A DNA stretch of 64,000 bases from NCBI GenBank assembly GCA_016873115.1, contig VGYB01000006.1:1-64000 (forward strand). The letters run 5' to 3'. Below, piece by piece: positions 38,605 through 47,871 of the stretch (within the stretch, counting starts at the first letter, position 1; the number at the start of each line of letters is the position of its first letter). The translations under genes and the position numbers were made by a program. Below the pieces are notes generated by a model. The model was given only the letters and a program-made list of their open reading frames with translations, was not told the origin of the DNA and did not search any database. The DNA is from Planctomycetota bacterium (GTDB taxonomy: Bacteria; Planctomycetota; Phycisphaerae; Phycisphaerales; SM1A02).

Positions 38605-39966
38605 TCAGGCCGCGTGCGCGGGGCCCGGCCGATGCAGCGCGCTGACGCGTCGCGAGAGGGAGATGAAGCCCACCATGCCCGCCACGTTGACCACGGTGCA
38701 GAGCGCGAAGACCCAGTGGCGGCCGTCCGGCGGCATGAGGGCGTAGAGCGGAGCCGCGATGAAGGGTGCCATGAGGCCGCGGAGGCCGTTCAGCGTGACG
38801 TGAACCGCCATGTACTCGGCGTCGCGGTGCGGCGGTGCGAAGTCGTGGTGGCCGAGGTTCCACGCGAGCACGCCGCCAGCGAAGCCAATGCCGAGCGCCA
38901 CGCTGGCTGCGTAGAAGAGCGGCAGGCTGTGGACGAGCGCCGCCAGCCAGAGCAGCACCGAGGCTGCGACGAACGACCATCCATGGATCGATCGGAAGCG
39001 GGTGATGTGCGAGCGGTCCATGAGTCGTGACCACATGGGGATCGCCAACGGCATGATGGCAGTCGGGATGATGGTGGTTGCCAGGATCCCCTCGAGGTAG
39101 GAGAGCCCGAACTCGTCTTGCATGAGCGAGATCTGGGGCTGCGTGAGCATGAGGTTGCCCAGCCCGAAGACGAACATGTACAACATGAAACTGCGGTAGA
39201 GCGGATCCTCGCGCAAGACCGTGATGATGTGCCGGGGATCGAGCGTGGGGCGCTCGTCCCGGTCGGTGCCGGCGCGCTCGGCCGCGACGATCTCGTTCTC
39301 GTTGAGCAGCGTGACCTTGCGGTAGATGGCGTTGCCGATCAGGCCGATCGCCGCGAGTGCGGGGAACAGGATGATCGAGTTCCGCGGCCCGAGGTCCATC
39401 GCCTGGCCGACGGCGGCGCCGGAGAGCGCCAGCACCACGGCCTGCATCGTCGCCATCTTGCCGGCGACGCTCGCGCGGCGGCCCTTGGGCCAGTTGTGTC
39501 GCCAGACCGCGGTGCGCACGGTGATGACACCGGTCCAGCACATTCTGGCGAGCAGGACGAGCGCGCACAGCGCGACGAGGCCGCCTTCGTTCACGGGAAT
39601 GACCGCCACGAGGCCGACGCAGAGGCATGTGGCCAGTTGCAGCGCGGCGATGAAGGGGACCTTGCGCCGTCCGTGGGCAAGGCTTGCCCAGATGAACGAA
39701 CAGAGGTTGGCCACATTCGGCGCAGCTGTGACGATGGCGACCGCCATGTCGAGCTTCCACGGATCGACGGTGCCATCGAAGGCCTTCTTGACGACCACGC
39801 CCATCGTTCCGCCCTCGATCGCACCCAGCGCAAAGGGCAGGAAGCACCACGACACGAGCTCGTGCACATAGTTGCGGCGCATCGCCGGCGTGAGGTCCTT
39901 CGGATTGAAGGATCCGATCACATCCAGCAGGAACCGCTGGAGGATACTCACTCGTGTGCTGATCAT
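38605..39966 (-). CDS. Major facilitator superfamily transporter
   Basis: 453 residues, about 12 helices. The N-terminal region (NPKDLTPAMRRNYVHELVSWCFLPFALGAIEGG) and the FGLGNLMLTQPQISLMQDEFGLS segment are MFS-like; a charged central loop lies near 225-260. The substrate is unknown, and the protein is not closely similar to the other MFS gene at 31951. The ATG at 39966 is preferred over one at 40008 because TACGAT (39976-39981) lies 9 bases upstream, and the more distant start would overlap the promoter of the RNA gene on the opposite strand. Confidence 0.85.
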   Translation of the reverse strand: MISTRVSILQRFLLDVIGSFNPKDLTPAMRRNYVHELVSWCFLPFALGAIEGGTMGVVVKKAFDGTVDPWKLDMAVAIVTAAPNVANLCSFIWASLAHGRRKVPFIAALQLATCLCVGLVAVIPVNEGGLVALCALVLLARMCWTGVITVRTAVWRHNWPKGRRASVAGKMATMQAVVLALSGAAVGQAMDLGPRNSIILFPALAAIGLIGNAIYRKVTLLNENEIVAAERAGTDRDERPTLDPRHIITVLREDPLYRSFMLYMFVFGLGNLMLTQPQISLMQDEFGLSYLEGILATTIIPTAIMPLAIPMWSRLMDRSHITRFRSIHGWSFVAASVLLWLAALVHSLPLFYAASVALGIGFAGGVLAWNLGHHDFAPPHRDAEYMAVHVTLNGLRGLMAPFIAAPLYALMPPDGRHWVFALCTVVNVAGMVGFISLSRRVSALHRPGPAHAA

Positions 39967-40001
39967 GAGGGGAAAATCGTAGGTCGTTCTCGCGATGCGC
40001 G

Positions 40002-40029
40002 TGGACATGCGCGAGGCCTGGGCTACGAT
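40002..40029 (+). promoter_or_regulatory. Promoter of the 217-nt RNA gene
   Basis: TGGACA (40002-40007; five of six bases of TTGACA), a 16-base spacer and TACGAT (40024-40029) on the plus strand. The 22-bp terminal helix of the predicted RNA begins 6 bases later, exactly where transcription should start. Confidence 0.6.
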
Positions 40030-40035
40030 TGATCT

Positions 40036-40252
40036 GCGCCCGGTCCTCTGGGCGGCGGACCATCCCCGACGCGCTCGAACCTATGCGCGAACCCAAGGGA
40101 TCGCTGTGCTCCGCGACGAAGGCCATGCCTCCCTCGAGTGGAAGGCCGGGATCGTCGGACAGCGAACCCACCTCACGGAAGGGTTCGGGCAACTTCAGGG
40201 TGGTTTGGCTTCGGCCTGGTGCTCGCACCGCGCCGCCCGGAGGACCGGGCGC
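40036..40252 (+). ncRNA. Predicted structured RNA gene (about 217 nt) with a 22-bp terminal helix
   Basis: Positions 40036-40057 pair with 40231-40252 over 22 consecutive bases, with one G-U and no mismatch. Inside are CGCGC/GCGCG (40070-40089); a domain closed by 40098-40108 with 40159-40169 (one mismatch) that holds CGACGA/TCGTCG; an alternative GAACCC/GGGTTC hairpin (40164-40186); GGC-TTCG-GCC (40207-40216); and GGTG-CTCG-CACC (40218-40229). A good promoter lies directly upstream and no protein frame is convincing. Size and a rod-like closed shape recall 6S RNA, but no conserved 6S sequence was recognised. A MITE with 22-bp inverted ends is the main alternative. Confidence 0.55.
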
Positions 40253-40327
40253 GTTGCGTTCTGGTTGTGCGCGGCTGCGCAGCAAGGACCCGAGGGAGCG
40301 CAAGGTCGAGCGCAAGTGCTCGCGCGG

Positions 40328-40858
40328 TCAGGGGAGCGACGCCAGCGTGCGCGCGTAGGCCTCGTGCACGGCATCGAGGCTGTCGGGAATCATGCGCAAG
40401 CCACCGATCGCGGCCATGAAGTTGACATCGCCCGACCATCGCGGCACGAGGTGCACATGCAGGTGCTCGGGCACGCCCGCACCGGCCGCGCGTCCCTCGT
40501 TCACGCCGATGTTGAGCCCCTGGGGATTCAGCGTGCGGCGCACGAGCAATGCAGCGAGATCGACGAGCGCCCAGAGTTCCGCCCGCTGCGCCGGCGTGTA
40601 GTCCAGGAGCGTGGGCCGGGCCTCACCGAGCGCGACCAGCAGGTGGCCGTTCGAGTAGGGGTAGCGGTTGAGCAGGACGATGCCGTGTTCGTTGCGGTGG
40701 ATGACATGGTGCTCTCGGTCGAGCGCTGGGTGTTGCCAGTACTCGGCAAGGAAGTTGCGGTGCGATTCCTCGCCGGTCAGGCGCTCGGCACCCGCTCGTT
40801 CATCGAGGCCACGCAGGTAGGCCATGCGCCACGGTGCCCAGAGCGACTGGTGATTCAT
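40328..40858 (-). CDS. HIT-family nucleotide hydrolase/transferase
   Basis: 176 residues. The catalytic histidine triad is EHLHVHLVPRW near residue 140, and the N-terminal LWAPWRMAYL plus LLNRYPYSNGHLLV match the Ap4A phosphorylase-like branch of the HIT superfamily, which cleaves dinucleoside polyphosphates or nucleoside phosphoramidates. The ATG at 40858 is preferred over a GTG two codons upstream because TAGACT (40866-40871) lies 7 bases before it. It is followed 69 bases before its start by the ABC exporter genes on the same strand (ending 40892). Confidence 0.92.
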   Translation of the reverse strand: MNHQSLWAPWRMAYLRGLDERAGAERLTGEESHRNFLAEYWQHPALDREHHVIHRNEHGIVLLNRYPYSNGHLLVALGEARPTLLDYTPAQRAELWALVDLAALLVRRTLNPQGLNIGVNEGRAAGAGVPEHLHVHLVPRWSGDVNFMAAIGGLRMIPDSLDAVHEAYARTLASLP

Positions 40859-40891
40859 GGTCACCAGTCTATGGGCGCGATCAGGCGGCCA

Positions 40892-42238
40892 TCAGCGGTA
40901 GCGCGCCCAGCGCAGGAGTTCGCGTGGGGTCGGCGGCTTGCCTTGCATGAGGATGCCCACGCGGAAGATCCGCGAAGCAAGCCAGAGGAACGCGACGCTC
41001 GAGGCGGCGCTCAGGGCGAGCGAGAGCGCGACCTGCCAGCCGGGAACAGGTTCACTCGTGCCGGTGGCCCGCAGCACCATGATGAACGGGCTGATTGGCG
41101 GGAGGAAGGAGCACGCGATCGCGAATGCGCCGTTGGGATTTTCGGTGATCGGCAGCCAGAGCATGAGCGGCACGATGAGCACGATCATCACCGGTCCCAC
41201 GAGCGCCTGCGCTTCCTGCAGGTTGGTGACGGCACTGCCGACCGCGGTGAGCATGCTTGCGATCATCAGGTAGGCCGTGAGGGCGAAGGCGACCATGAGC
41301 ACGAGGCTCGAGACCGGAACCAAGTCCATCATGGCCAGTGCCGAGAGCCCCGCGATCCCCGCCAGTCCGTACATGCCGAGCATGACCGCGGTCGAGCCCA
41401 GTTGGCCCAGGATCTTGCCGGCCAGCAGCTCCATGGGACTGACGGCGGCCAGAAGCACCTCGATGACCTTGCTGCCCTTCTCCTCGATCGTGTTCGTGAG
41501 GAGGTAGTTCGCACCGGTGAAGGTCGTGATCCACATCAGGAGCATGAAGGCGCCCGGCACGAGCATGCGGCCTTCGAGCCGCTCCTTCGCCTCGGTGCCA
41601 TCAACCGTCAGCCGGAGAATGTTGGGCTCGGGCCGCTTCAAGAGGTCCATCGTGCGCTGGTAGTCAGCACCTGAGGCTTGTACGCGCAGACGAACGATCG
41701 CCTCGCGCACGGAGCGGCTCACGATCGAGGTGTGCTTGGGGCTCGTCTTGGTGGCGACGAAGAGCTCGTAGGTCGGGTCCTTCGCCTGTGCATCGAGCGA
41801 TGCGGGCGGGATGATGACCAGGGCCAGTGCATCGCCGCTGCGCACGCGCCCCTTCGCGGCCTCGATCTGGTCCGCTGCGATCGGCTCGATCAGCGACTCG
41901 ATCGGCGTGAGGACGGCGGTGGCCTCGTCGAGCCCGAACTCCTCGCCGCGCTCCCCGCGCGCGCGAAGGGATGTCGCCGGATCCTTGGCCGTGCGCTCGA
42001 GCTCGGCACGCATGGCCTCGGTCGCGGCGGTGGGGGCATGAACGAGGATGGCGCCCGTCATCGGCTGGATGCTCGTGGCCATCAGGATCGGCAACAGCAT
42101 CGAGACGCCCACCATGAGCAGTGGGAACACGAGGGCCGTGAAGAGGAATCCCTTGGTGAGGACCGTGGTACGGAACTCGCGCCAGGCGATCGAGAGCACG
42201 CGACGCGACGCGCCAGCGTGGCGGGGTGCATCAGGCAT
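40892..42238 (-). CDS. ABC-2 type transporter permease (NatB-like)
   Basis: 448 residues. The first transmembrane helix is at about 28-55 (LVFPLLMVGVSMLLPILMA), followed by a large external domain to about 240, then five or six helices with NTIEEKGSKVIEVLLAAVSPMELLAGKILG, the conserved ABC-2 segment of NatB-type permeases. Its start overlaps the end of the ATPase gene by 8 bases, so the two make one exporter. The substrate is unknown; family members export Na+, lipids or antibiotics. Confidence 0.92.
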   Translation of the reverse strand: MPDAPRHAGASRRVLSIAWREFRTTVLTKGFLFTALVFPLLMVGVSMLLPILMATSIQPMTGAILVHAPTAATEAMRAELERTAKDPATSLRARGERGEEFGLDEATAVLTPIESLIEPIAADQIEAAKGRVRSGDALALVIIPPASLDAQAKDPTYELFVATKTSPKHTSIVSRSVREAIVRLRVQASGADYQRTMDLLKRPEPNILRLTVDGTEAKERLEGRMLVPGAFMLLMWITTFTGANYLLTNTIEEKGSKVIEVLLAAVSPMELLAGKILGQLGSTAVMLGMYGLAGIAGLSALAMMDLVPVSSLVLMVAFALTAYLMIASMLTAVGSAVTNLQEAQALVGPVMIVLIVPLMLWLPITENPNGAFAIACSFLPPISPFIMVLRATGTSEPVPGWQVALSLALSAASSVAFLWLASRIFRVGILMQGKPPTPRELLRWARYR

Positions 42239-43178
42239 GGTTGGGCTCCGGATGGCGGGCGTGGCCGCCGTGGGCGGTGACGAGCTCGACGAAGATGTCA
42301 TCGAGCGTCGGGCGCTTGAGGCTCACGCTGCTGAAGAGCCGCGTGGCCGCGAGCGGCGCGAGGAGGTCGATCGCATCGGTGCGGTCGTCGGCGTGCGCGA
42401 GCACGCTCCCATCCTCGGCGCACTCGACCGAGGCCACGCCCGGGACACGCGCCGCCGCTGCAGCCGCCGTCTCGAACGGTCCTTCCATGCGGGCAATCAC
42501 GGTCGTTGGCCGGTGGCACGCATGCACGGCCTCGAGCGATTCATCGAGCAGTTTCTCGCCGCGATTGATCAGCACCACGCGGTCGCAGAGGCTCTCTGCG
42601 TGGTGCATCTGGTGCGTGCTGAAGAGGATCGTGCGGCCCCCGGCGTGCAACTCGGTCACGATCCGCGCGAGCACGCGCGAGTTGACCGGATCGAGGCCGC
42701 TGAAGGGCTCATCGAGGATGATGAGTTCGGGGTCGTGCATCACCGCGGCGATGAACTGCACCTTCTGCTGCATGCCCTTGGAGAGTTCCTCGCAGCGCTT
42801 GCGCTCGACGCCAGGGAGCTCGATGCGCTCGAGCCAGGCGAGGGAGCGCCTGCGGCTCTCGGCGCCGCCGAGTCCCTTGAGCGCTCCGATGTAGGCGAGG
42901 TACTCAAGGACGCGCATCTTCTTGTAGAGCCCCCGCTCCTCCGGCAGGTAGCCGATCCGATCCTTCATCGAGATCGCATCCGAGCCAAGCACGCAGATCG
43001 AACCTTGGTCGGGATAGATGATCGACATGAGCATCCGGATGGTCGTGCTCTTGCCGGCACCGTTGGGACCCAGCACGCCACAGAGGCAGCCCGCGGGGAT
43101 GGTCAGGTCGATGCCGCGCACCGCTTCGGTCGAGCCGAAGCGCTTGCGAACCCCTTGGAGCACGACGGACGCGTTCAT
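42231..43178 (-). CDS. ABC transporter ATP-binding protein (NatA-like)
   Basis: 315 residues. Walker A is GPNGAGKST (about residue 39). The signature is ELSKGMQQKVQ, the LSKGMxQ form typical of NatA/DrrA-type exporters. Walker B is LIILDEPFSGLDPVN, followed by an H-loop (FSTHQM). A C-terminal domain of about 90 residues is usual for this branch. TAGGCT at 43185-43190 lies exactly 6 bases before the ATG, so the exporter operon is probably leaderless. The permease follows with an 8-base overlap. Confidence 0.95.
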   Translation of the reverse strand: MNASVVLQGVRKRFGSTEAVRGIDLTIPAGCLCGVLGPNGAGKSTTIRMLMSIIYPDQGSICVLGSDAISMKDRIGYLPEERGLYKKMRVLEYLAYIGALKGLGGAESRRRSLAWLERIELPGVERKRCEELSKGMQQKVQFIAAVMHDPELIILDEPFSGLDPVNSRVLARIVTELHAGGRTILFSTHQMHHAESLCDRVVLINRGEKLLDESLEAVHACHRPTTVIARMEGPFETAAAAAARVPGVASVECAEDGSVLAHADDRTDAIDLLAPLAATRLFSSVSLKRPTLDDIFVELVTAHGGHARHPEPNHA

Positions 43179-43254
43179 CGGCGCAGCCTAGGTGAAGCGG
43201 CGATGGCCGTCGGGGTCCTTGACGGTCGACACAGCACCATGGTGGAGGAGGTGC

Positions 43255-44148
43255 TCACGGTCGGTCGGCGGGGCGCTCGTCGGCGGGAACACTGGGGATG
43301 GCCGGAGCCGGTGCCGGCGGCGGTGGATCCATGCGCGCGATGGGATCGCCTGCCATGACCAACGCGATGACCTCGGGCGGCAAGGCCGTCTCCGCGGGCA
43401 TGCCGGGAGAGAAGGACGCCTTCAGCACCAAGAGCCCAACGGAGCCCTGGTCCGAGCGTGTGTCGATGATCGTGGGCCATCGCCGTCCATCCGATGACTG
43501 CCACTGCAGCCAACGGCTTTCGGTCACGCGTGGTCCCGACTCGCCGGGAACGGAGAACGAAAGCGTCATGGGGCGGCCGGTGGTGCGTTCGCAGACGAAG
43601 TCGCAGAGCAGGCCCTCGGCTCCGTGAAGCCTCACGGCATCGCACTCGACAGAACCGATGCTGCGTGACTCGAGCAGTTCGGCATGCAGCCAGCCCGTGC
43701 CGAGCACGGAACCGAGTGCGTTCAAGGCGTGCACGATCGTGGCGCGCCGACGCACCTCATCGGCATCGACGAGGATGGGTTCCGGGCGACCAGCGCGGAA
43801 CATCCAGCCCACGCCGCCGTGCGCACCCATGGTTTCCGTGAAGCGGTTGGGTTCGCCGTGGCGCACCATGACGACGGAACCGTCGGCTCCCATGGTGCAG
43901 TCATGCAGCACGCTGCCCGAGCCACGGTTGACCCGCATCGAGGTGGTCACGGCACCGATGTCAGCGAACGCACCGGGCCCACCGATCCAGTCGAGCGACT
44001 TGGCGAGGACTGGCCGTGCCGGCTCCGGGATGCCCTCGAGCCGATTGGGCAGGAAGACCGACTTCGTGGCGGGCTTCGCCGCCGAGCCATCGCCGCACGC
44101 GACCACGAGCAGGGCCGTGAGTAGCACGAACAGGATCCGGGGCATCAT
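43255..44148 (-). CDS. Lipoprotein of unknown function
   Basis: 297 residues. A short signal sequence ends with the lipobox LVVAC (Cys 18), so it is a membrane-anchored lipoprotein. The rest is mostly beta and contains WLQWQSSDGRRWPTIIDTRSD and a final Pro-rich tail. No family was recognised; LolA/MucB-like outer-membrane lipid-binding folds are possible but unproven. TACACT lies 10 bases before the ATG at 44148. It is upstream of the NatAB-like exporter on the same strand (76 bases). Confidence 0.75.
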   Translation of the reverse strand: MMPRILFVLLTALLVVACGDGSAAKPATKSVFLPNRLEGIPEPARPVLAKSLDWIGGPGAFADIGAVTTSMRVNRGSGSVLHDCTMGADGSVVMVRHGEPNRFTETMGAHGGVGWMFRAGRPEPILVDADEVRRRATIVHALNALGSVLGTGWLHAELLESRSIGSVECDAVRLHGAEGLLCDFVCERTTGRPMTLSFSVPGESGPRVTESRWLQWQSSDGRRWPTIIDTRSDQGSVGLLVLKASFSPGMPAETALPPEVIALVMAGDPIARMDPPPPAPAPAIPSVPADERPADRP

Positions 44149-44228
44149 GAGGGCCGAAAGTGTAGGGCTGCGGGGTGGAGCCGCAGGATGAGGGGCAGGG
44201 CTGCGTGTCCTGTTCCATCCGTCTATCC

Positions 44229-44267
44229 GGTTGAACGGTTGAACGAAGGCGGGTTCGAGACTAACCT
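44229..44267 (+). promoter_or_regulatory. metH promoter with tandem GGTTGAAC
   Basis: Two directly adjacent copies of GGTTGAAC (44229-44236 and 44237-44244). The second supplies the -35 TTGAAC (44239-44244), 17 bases before TAACCT (44262-44267), which lies 6 bases before the metH ATG. No cobalamin or SAM riboswitch elements were seen. Confidence 0.5.
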
Positions 44268-44273
44268 TCTCCC

Positions 44274-47200
44274 ATGGCCAGCACGCTCCTGGGCATCATG
44301 GATCGCCGCACCGTGCTCTTCGACGGTGCCATGGGGACCTCGATCCACTCGTGCGAGGACTGCCGCCCCCAGGACTGGCTCGGCCGGGACAACTGCACGG
44401 ACATCCTCGTGCGCAGCCGCCCGGACCTGATCCAGCGCATCCATGAGTCGATGCTCGCCGCCGGAGCCGACATCGTCGAGACGGACACCTTCGGCTCCAA
44501 CCGGCTGGTTGCTGCGGAGTTCGACGAGGAGATGGTCGGCTGGGTGCACTCCCTCAACGAGCAGGCTGCGCGCATCGCGCGTGCTGCCTGCGACCGCCAT
44601 GCGTCGCCGGGGCGACCGCGCTTCGTCGCCGGCTCGATCGGGCCGGGCACGAAGCTCATCTCACTCGGCCAGACGAGTTGGGATCTGATGCTGGCGAGCT
44701 ACCGCGAGCAGGCCCGCGGGCTCCTCGATGGCGGCGTCGATTGCTTCATGATCGAGACATGCCAGGACCTGCTGCAAGTGAAGTGCGCGATCAACGCGTG
44801 CCTCGATGCGCTCGAGTCGGCGCGCCGCAGCGTGAAGGACTGCCCGATCTTCGTGAGCGTGACGATGGAGACGACCGGCACCATGCTGCTGGGCAGCGAG
44901 ATCGCCGCAGTCGTCAACGCCCTGCGGCCGTTCCCGGTCGAGAGCCTGGGCCTGAACTGCGCGACCGGTCCCGTCGAGATGACGCCGCATGTGGCGTACT
45001 TGGCCAAGCACTGGGATCGTCGCGTCAGCGTGGTGCCCAACGCCGGGCTGCCCATCCTGCAGGACGGCAAGACCGTCTACCCGCTGCAGCCCGCGGGATT
45101 CGTCGAAGCGATGCGGCGCTTCATGGAGGAGCACCGCGTGGATGCGCTCGGCGGTTGCTGCGGCACCACCACGAAACACATCGGCGCGCTCGCGACGGCG
45201 CTCAAGGACCGCGAGCCGGTACGCACGCCCAAGGCACCGCAGGCGCCCGGCTGCAGCAGCCTCTACGGCTACACCGAGTTCGAGCAGGAGAACTCCTTCC
45301 TGATCGTCGCCGAGCGCACCAACGCCAACGGCAGCCGGAAGTTCAAGCGCCTGCTCGACGAGGAGCATTGGGACGGTCTCGTGAGCATGGCCCGCGAGGA
45401 AGTGCGCGATGGCGGCCAGGTGCTCGACCTGTGCGTGGACTTCGTGGGCCGCGACGGCGTGCGCGACATGGGCGAAGTCGTGAGCCGGTATGTGCGCCAG
45501 GTCAACGCGCCGCTCATGCTCGACTCGACCGATGCCAAGGTGCTCGAGGCGGGCCTGCAGCGTTCCGGCGGTCGTTGCATCGTGAACTCGATCAACCTCG
45601 AGGACGGCGAGGAACGCATGGCCCGCGTCTGCCCGATGCTGCGCCGCTACGGCGCCGCCTGCGTGGCGCTGACGATCGACGAGGATCCGCAGGCCGGCAT
45701 GGCGAAGACCGCCGCCCGCAAGATCGAGATCGCGGAGCGAATCCATTCGCTCTACACCGGCCGCTGGGAGTTGCCCGAAGAGGACCTCTTCTTCGATCCG
45801 CTCACCTTCACGATCGCCACCGGCAATGATGACGACCGTCGCCTCGGCCTCGAGACGCTCGACGGGATCGAACTCATCGCGAAGCGCTTTCCGCGGTGCG
45901 GGACGATCCTCGGTCTCTCGAACATCTCCTTTGGCCTCAAGCCCACCGCACGGGCCGTGCTCAACAGCGTCTTCCTTCACGAGGCGCGCCTGCGCGGACT
46001 GAGCGCGGCCATCGTGCACGCGAGCAAGATCCTCCCGCAGGACCGCATCGCGCCAGAGCGGTGGGAAGCGGCGCAGTGGCTCGTCTACGACCGCCGGGGC
46101 GATGCCCGACCCGAGGGCAAGCCAGCGGAGTTCGATCCCTTGCTCCACTTCATCGGCCTCTTCCCCGAGGGTGAGGAGGCGGTCACGGAGAAGACGAGCC
46201 TGGCCGACCTGCCGGTCAAGGAGCGTCTGCAGCGCCACATCATCGACGGCGAGGACAAGGATCTCGAAGGATCGCTCGACGAGGCGTTGCAGCAGTACGC
46301 GCCGCTGGACATCATCAACAATGACCTGCTCGCCGGGATGAAGGTCGTGGGTGAGCTCTTCGGGGCCGGCCGCATGCAGCTGCCGTTCGTGCTGCAGAGC
46401 GCGGCCGTCATGAAGAAGGCCGTCGCCCACCTGCAGCCGCACATGGAGCGCCACGGCATCGGCGGGCCGTCGAAGGCGAGCATCGTGCTGGCGACCGTGG
46501 CCGGCGATGTGCATGACATCGGCAAGAACCTCGTTGACATCATCCTGACCAACAACGGCTTCACGGTCCACAACATCGGCATCAAGCAGCCCCTGACGCA
46601 GATCGTCGAGGCGCTGCGGTCGACCGGCGCGGATGCGATCGGCATGAGCGGCTTGCTCGTGAAGAGCGTGGCGGTCATGGAGGAGAACCTGCACGAGATG
46701 AACCGGCAGGGGATCACCGTGCCGGTCATGCTCGGCGGCGCGGCGCTCACCCGCCACTACGCCGAGGGGCACCTGCGCTCGATCTACAAGGGGCCGCTGT
46801 ATTACGGCCGCGACGCGTTCGAGGGCCTGCAGGTCTGCGACGCGCTCGCCACGCGCACGCTCGAGGCGCTCGACCGCCAGGTCGAGGAGCGCCTGGCCAA
46901 GCGCGAAGCGGCCGATCGCGTCGTCGCGAGCCGCACGATCCGTCAGCAGGCTGCGAGTGCGCAGCAACTGGCCGAGCGCAGCCATGTCCGTCAGGATGTC
47001 GAGGTCCCCGCGCCACCCTTCTGGGGAAGTCGCCTGGTCGAAGGGCTCCCACTCGAGCAGATCTACCCATACCTGAACCTCGTGGCGCTCTTCCGCGGGC
47101 AGTGGGGCTTCAAGAAGGGCGACATGGACGACGCACGCTACGAGGCCTTCCTCGAGGAACACGCGTACCCCGTGCTCGATCGACTGAAGGTCGAGTGCCG

Positions 47201-47798
47201 CGACGAGAAGATCCTGCGTCCGGCCGTCGTGTGGGGCTACTACCCGTGCAACGCCGATGGTGATGAGCTCGTGGTGTTCGATGCCGTCGACCGGGACCGC
47301 GAGATCGAGCGCTTCAGGTTCCCCCGGCAGGAGGGCCGCGAGCGCCTGTGCATCAGCGATTTCTTCCGACCGATGTCAGGTGGCGCGCGCGATGTGCTCG
47401 CCCTGCACTGCGTGACGATGGGCAGCGAGGCGAGCCACCGCGCGAAGCAGCTCTTCGAACGCAACCAGTACACCGACTACCTCTTCCTGCACGGCTTCGG
47501 CGTGGAGTGCGCCGAGGCGCTCGCCGAGCTCTGGCACAAGCGCATCCGCGCCGAGCTCGGCATCGGGCATGACGATGATCCCGAGGTTCGTCGGCTCTTC
47601 ACCCAGCACTATCGCGGCAGCCGGTACAGCTTCGGCTACCCCGCGTGCCCGGACATGAGCGATCAGGAGAAGCTCTTCCGCCTGCTCGAGCCCCAGCGCA
47701 TCGGCTGCGTGCTCACCGAGAACTGGCAGATCGATCCTGAGCAGTCGACGAGCGCGATCATCGTGCACCACCCGCAGGCGAAGTACTTCGCGGTCTGA
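44274..47798 (+). CDS. metH: Cobalamin-dependent methionine synthase
   Basis: Transfers a methyl group from methyltetrahydrofolate via cobalamin to homocysteine. All four modules are present in 1174 residues. The homocysteine domain (1-310) has zinc cysteines in GGCCGTT. The pterin domain lies at about 340-600. The cobalamin cap and binding module have D745-V-H747-D-I-G750, H747 being the cobalt ligand. The C-terminal SAM activation domain (about 890-1174) has RPAVVWGYYPCNADGDE and RYSFGYPACPD. It is a complete single-chain enzyme. There is no Shine-Dalgarno and TAACCT lies 6 bases upstream, so the mRNA is predicted leaderless. No B12 riboswitch precedes it. Confidence 0.97.
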   Translation: MASTLLGIMDRRTVLFDGAMGTSIHSCEDCRPQDWLGRDNCTDILVRSRPDLIQRIHESMLAAGADIVETDTFGSNRLVAAEFDEEMVGWVHSLNEQAARIARAACDRHASPGRPRFVAGSIGPGTKLISLGQTSWDLMLASYREQARGLLDGGVDCFMIETCQDLLQVKCAINACLDALESARRSVKDCPIFVSVTMETTGTMLLGSEIAAVVNALRPFPVESLGLNCATGPVEMTPHVAYLAKHWDRRVSVVPNAGLPILQDGKTVYPLQPAGFVEAMRRFMEEHRVDALGGCCGTTTKHIGALATALKDREPVRTPKAPQAPGCSSLYGYTEFEQENSFLIVAERTNANGSRKFKRLLDEEHWDGLVSMAREEVRDGGQVLDLCVDFVGRDGVRDMGEVVSRYVRQVNAPLMLDSTDAKVLEAGLQRSGGRCIVNSINLEDGEERMARVCPMLRRYGAACVALTIDEDPQAGMAKTAARKIEIAERIHSLYTGRWELPEEDLFFDPLTFTIATGNDDDRRLGLETLDGIELIAKRFPRCGTILGLSNISFGLKPTARAVLNSVFLHEARLRGLSAAIVHASKILPQDRIAPERWEAAQWLVYDRRGDARPEGKPAEFDPLLHFIGLFPEGEEAVTEKTSLADLPVKERLQRHIIDGEDKDLEGSLDEALQQYAPLDIINNDLLAGMKVVGELFGAGRMQLPFVLQSAAVMKKAVAHLQPHMERHGIGGPSKASIVLATVAGDVHDIGKNLVDIILTNNGFTVHNIGIKQPLTQIVEALRSTGADAIGMSGLLVKSVAVMEENLHEMNRQGITVPVMLGGAALTRHYAEGHLRSIYKGPLYYGRDAFEGLQVCDALATRTLEALDRQVEERLAKREAADRVVASRTIRQQAASAQQLAERSHVRQDVEVPAPPFWGSRLVEGLPLEQIYPYLNLVALFRGQWGFKKGDMDDARYEAFLEEHAYPVLDRLKVECRDEKILRPAVVWGYYPCNADGDELVVFDAVDRDREIERFRFPRQEGRERLCISDFFRPMSGGARDVLALHCVTMGSEASHRAKQLFERNQYTDYLFLHGFGVECAEALAELWHKRIRAELGIGHDDDPEVRRLFTQHYRGSRYSFGYPACPDMSDQEKLFRLLEPQRIGCVLTENWQIDPEQSTSAIIVHHPQAKYFAV

Positions 47799-47871
47799 GC
47801 CGAGTTCCGCGCGCCGCCGAGTGGGCCGTCACCGGCGAAGCGAACTGCGGCCTCGCATTCGTCCGGGCCGA

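Noticed and set aside
40036-40252. The 22-bp inverted ends as terminal repeats of a transposon-derived element
   Set aside because: Not excluded, but disfavoured: no target-site duplication flanks it, no second copy was noticed in the window, and a promoter is placed exactly for transcription to start at the helix.
38540-40315. A 591-codon minus-strand frame spanning the second MFS gene and the upstream intergenic region
   Set aside because: Over most of its length it is an alternative frame of the MFS gene, whose product is clearly the real one, and the upstream part coincides with the structured RNA candidate.
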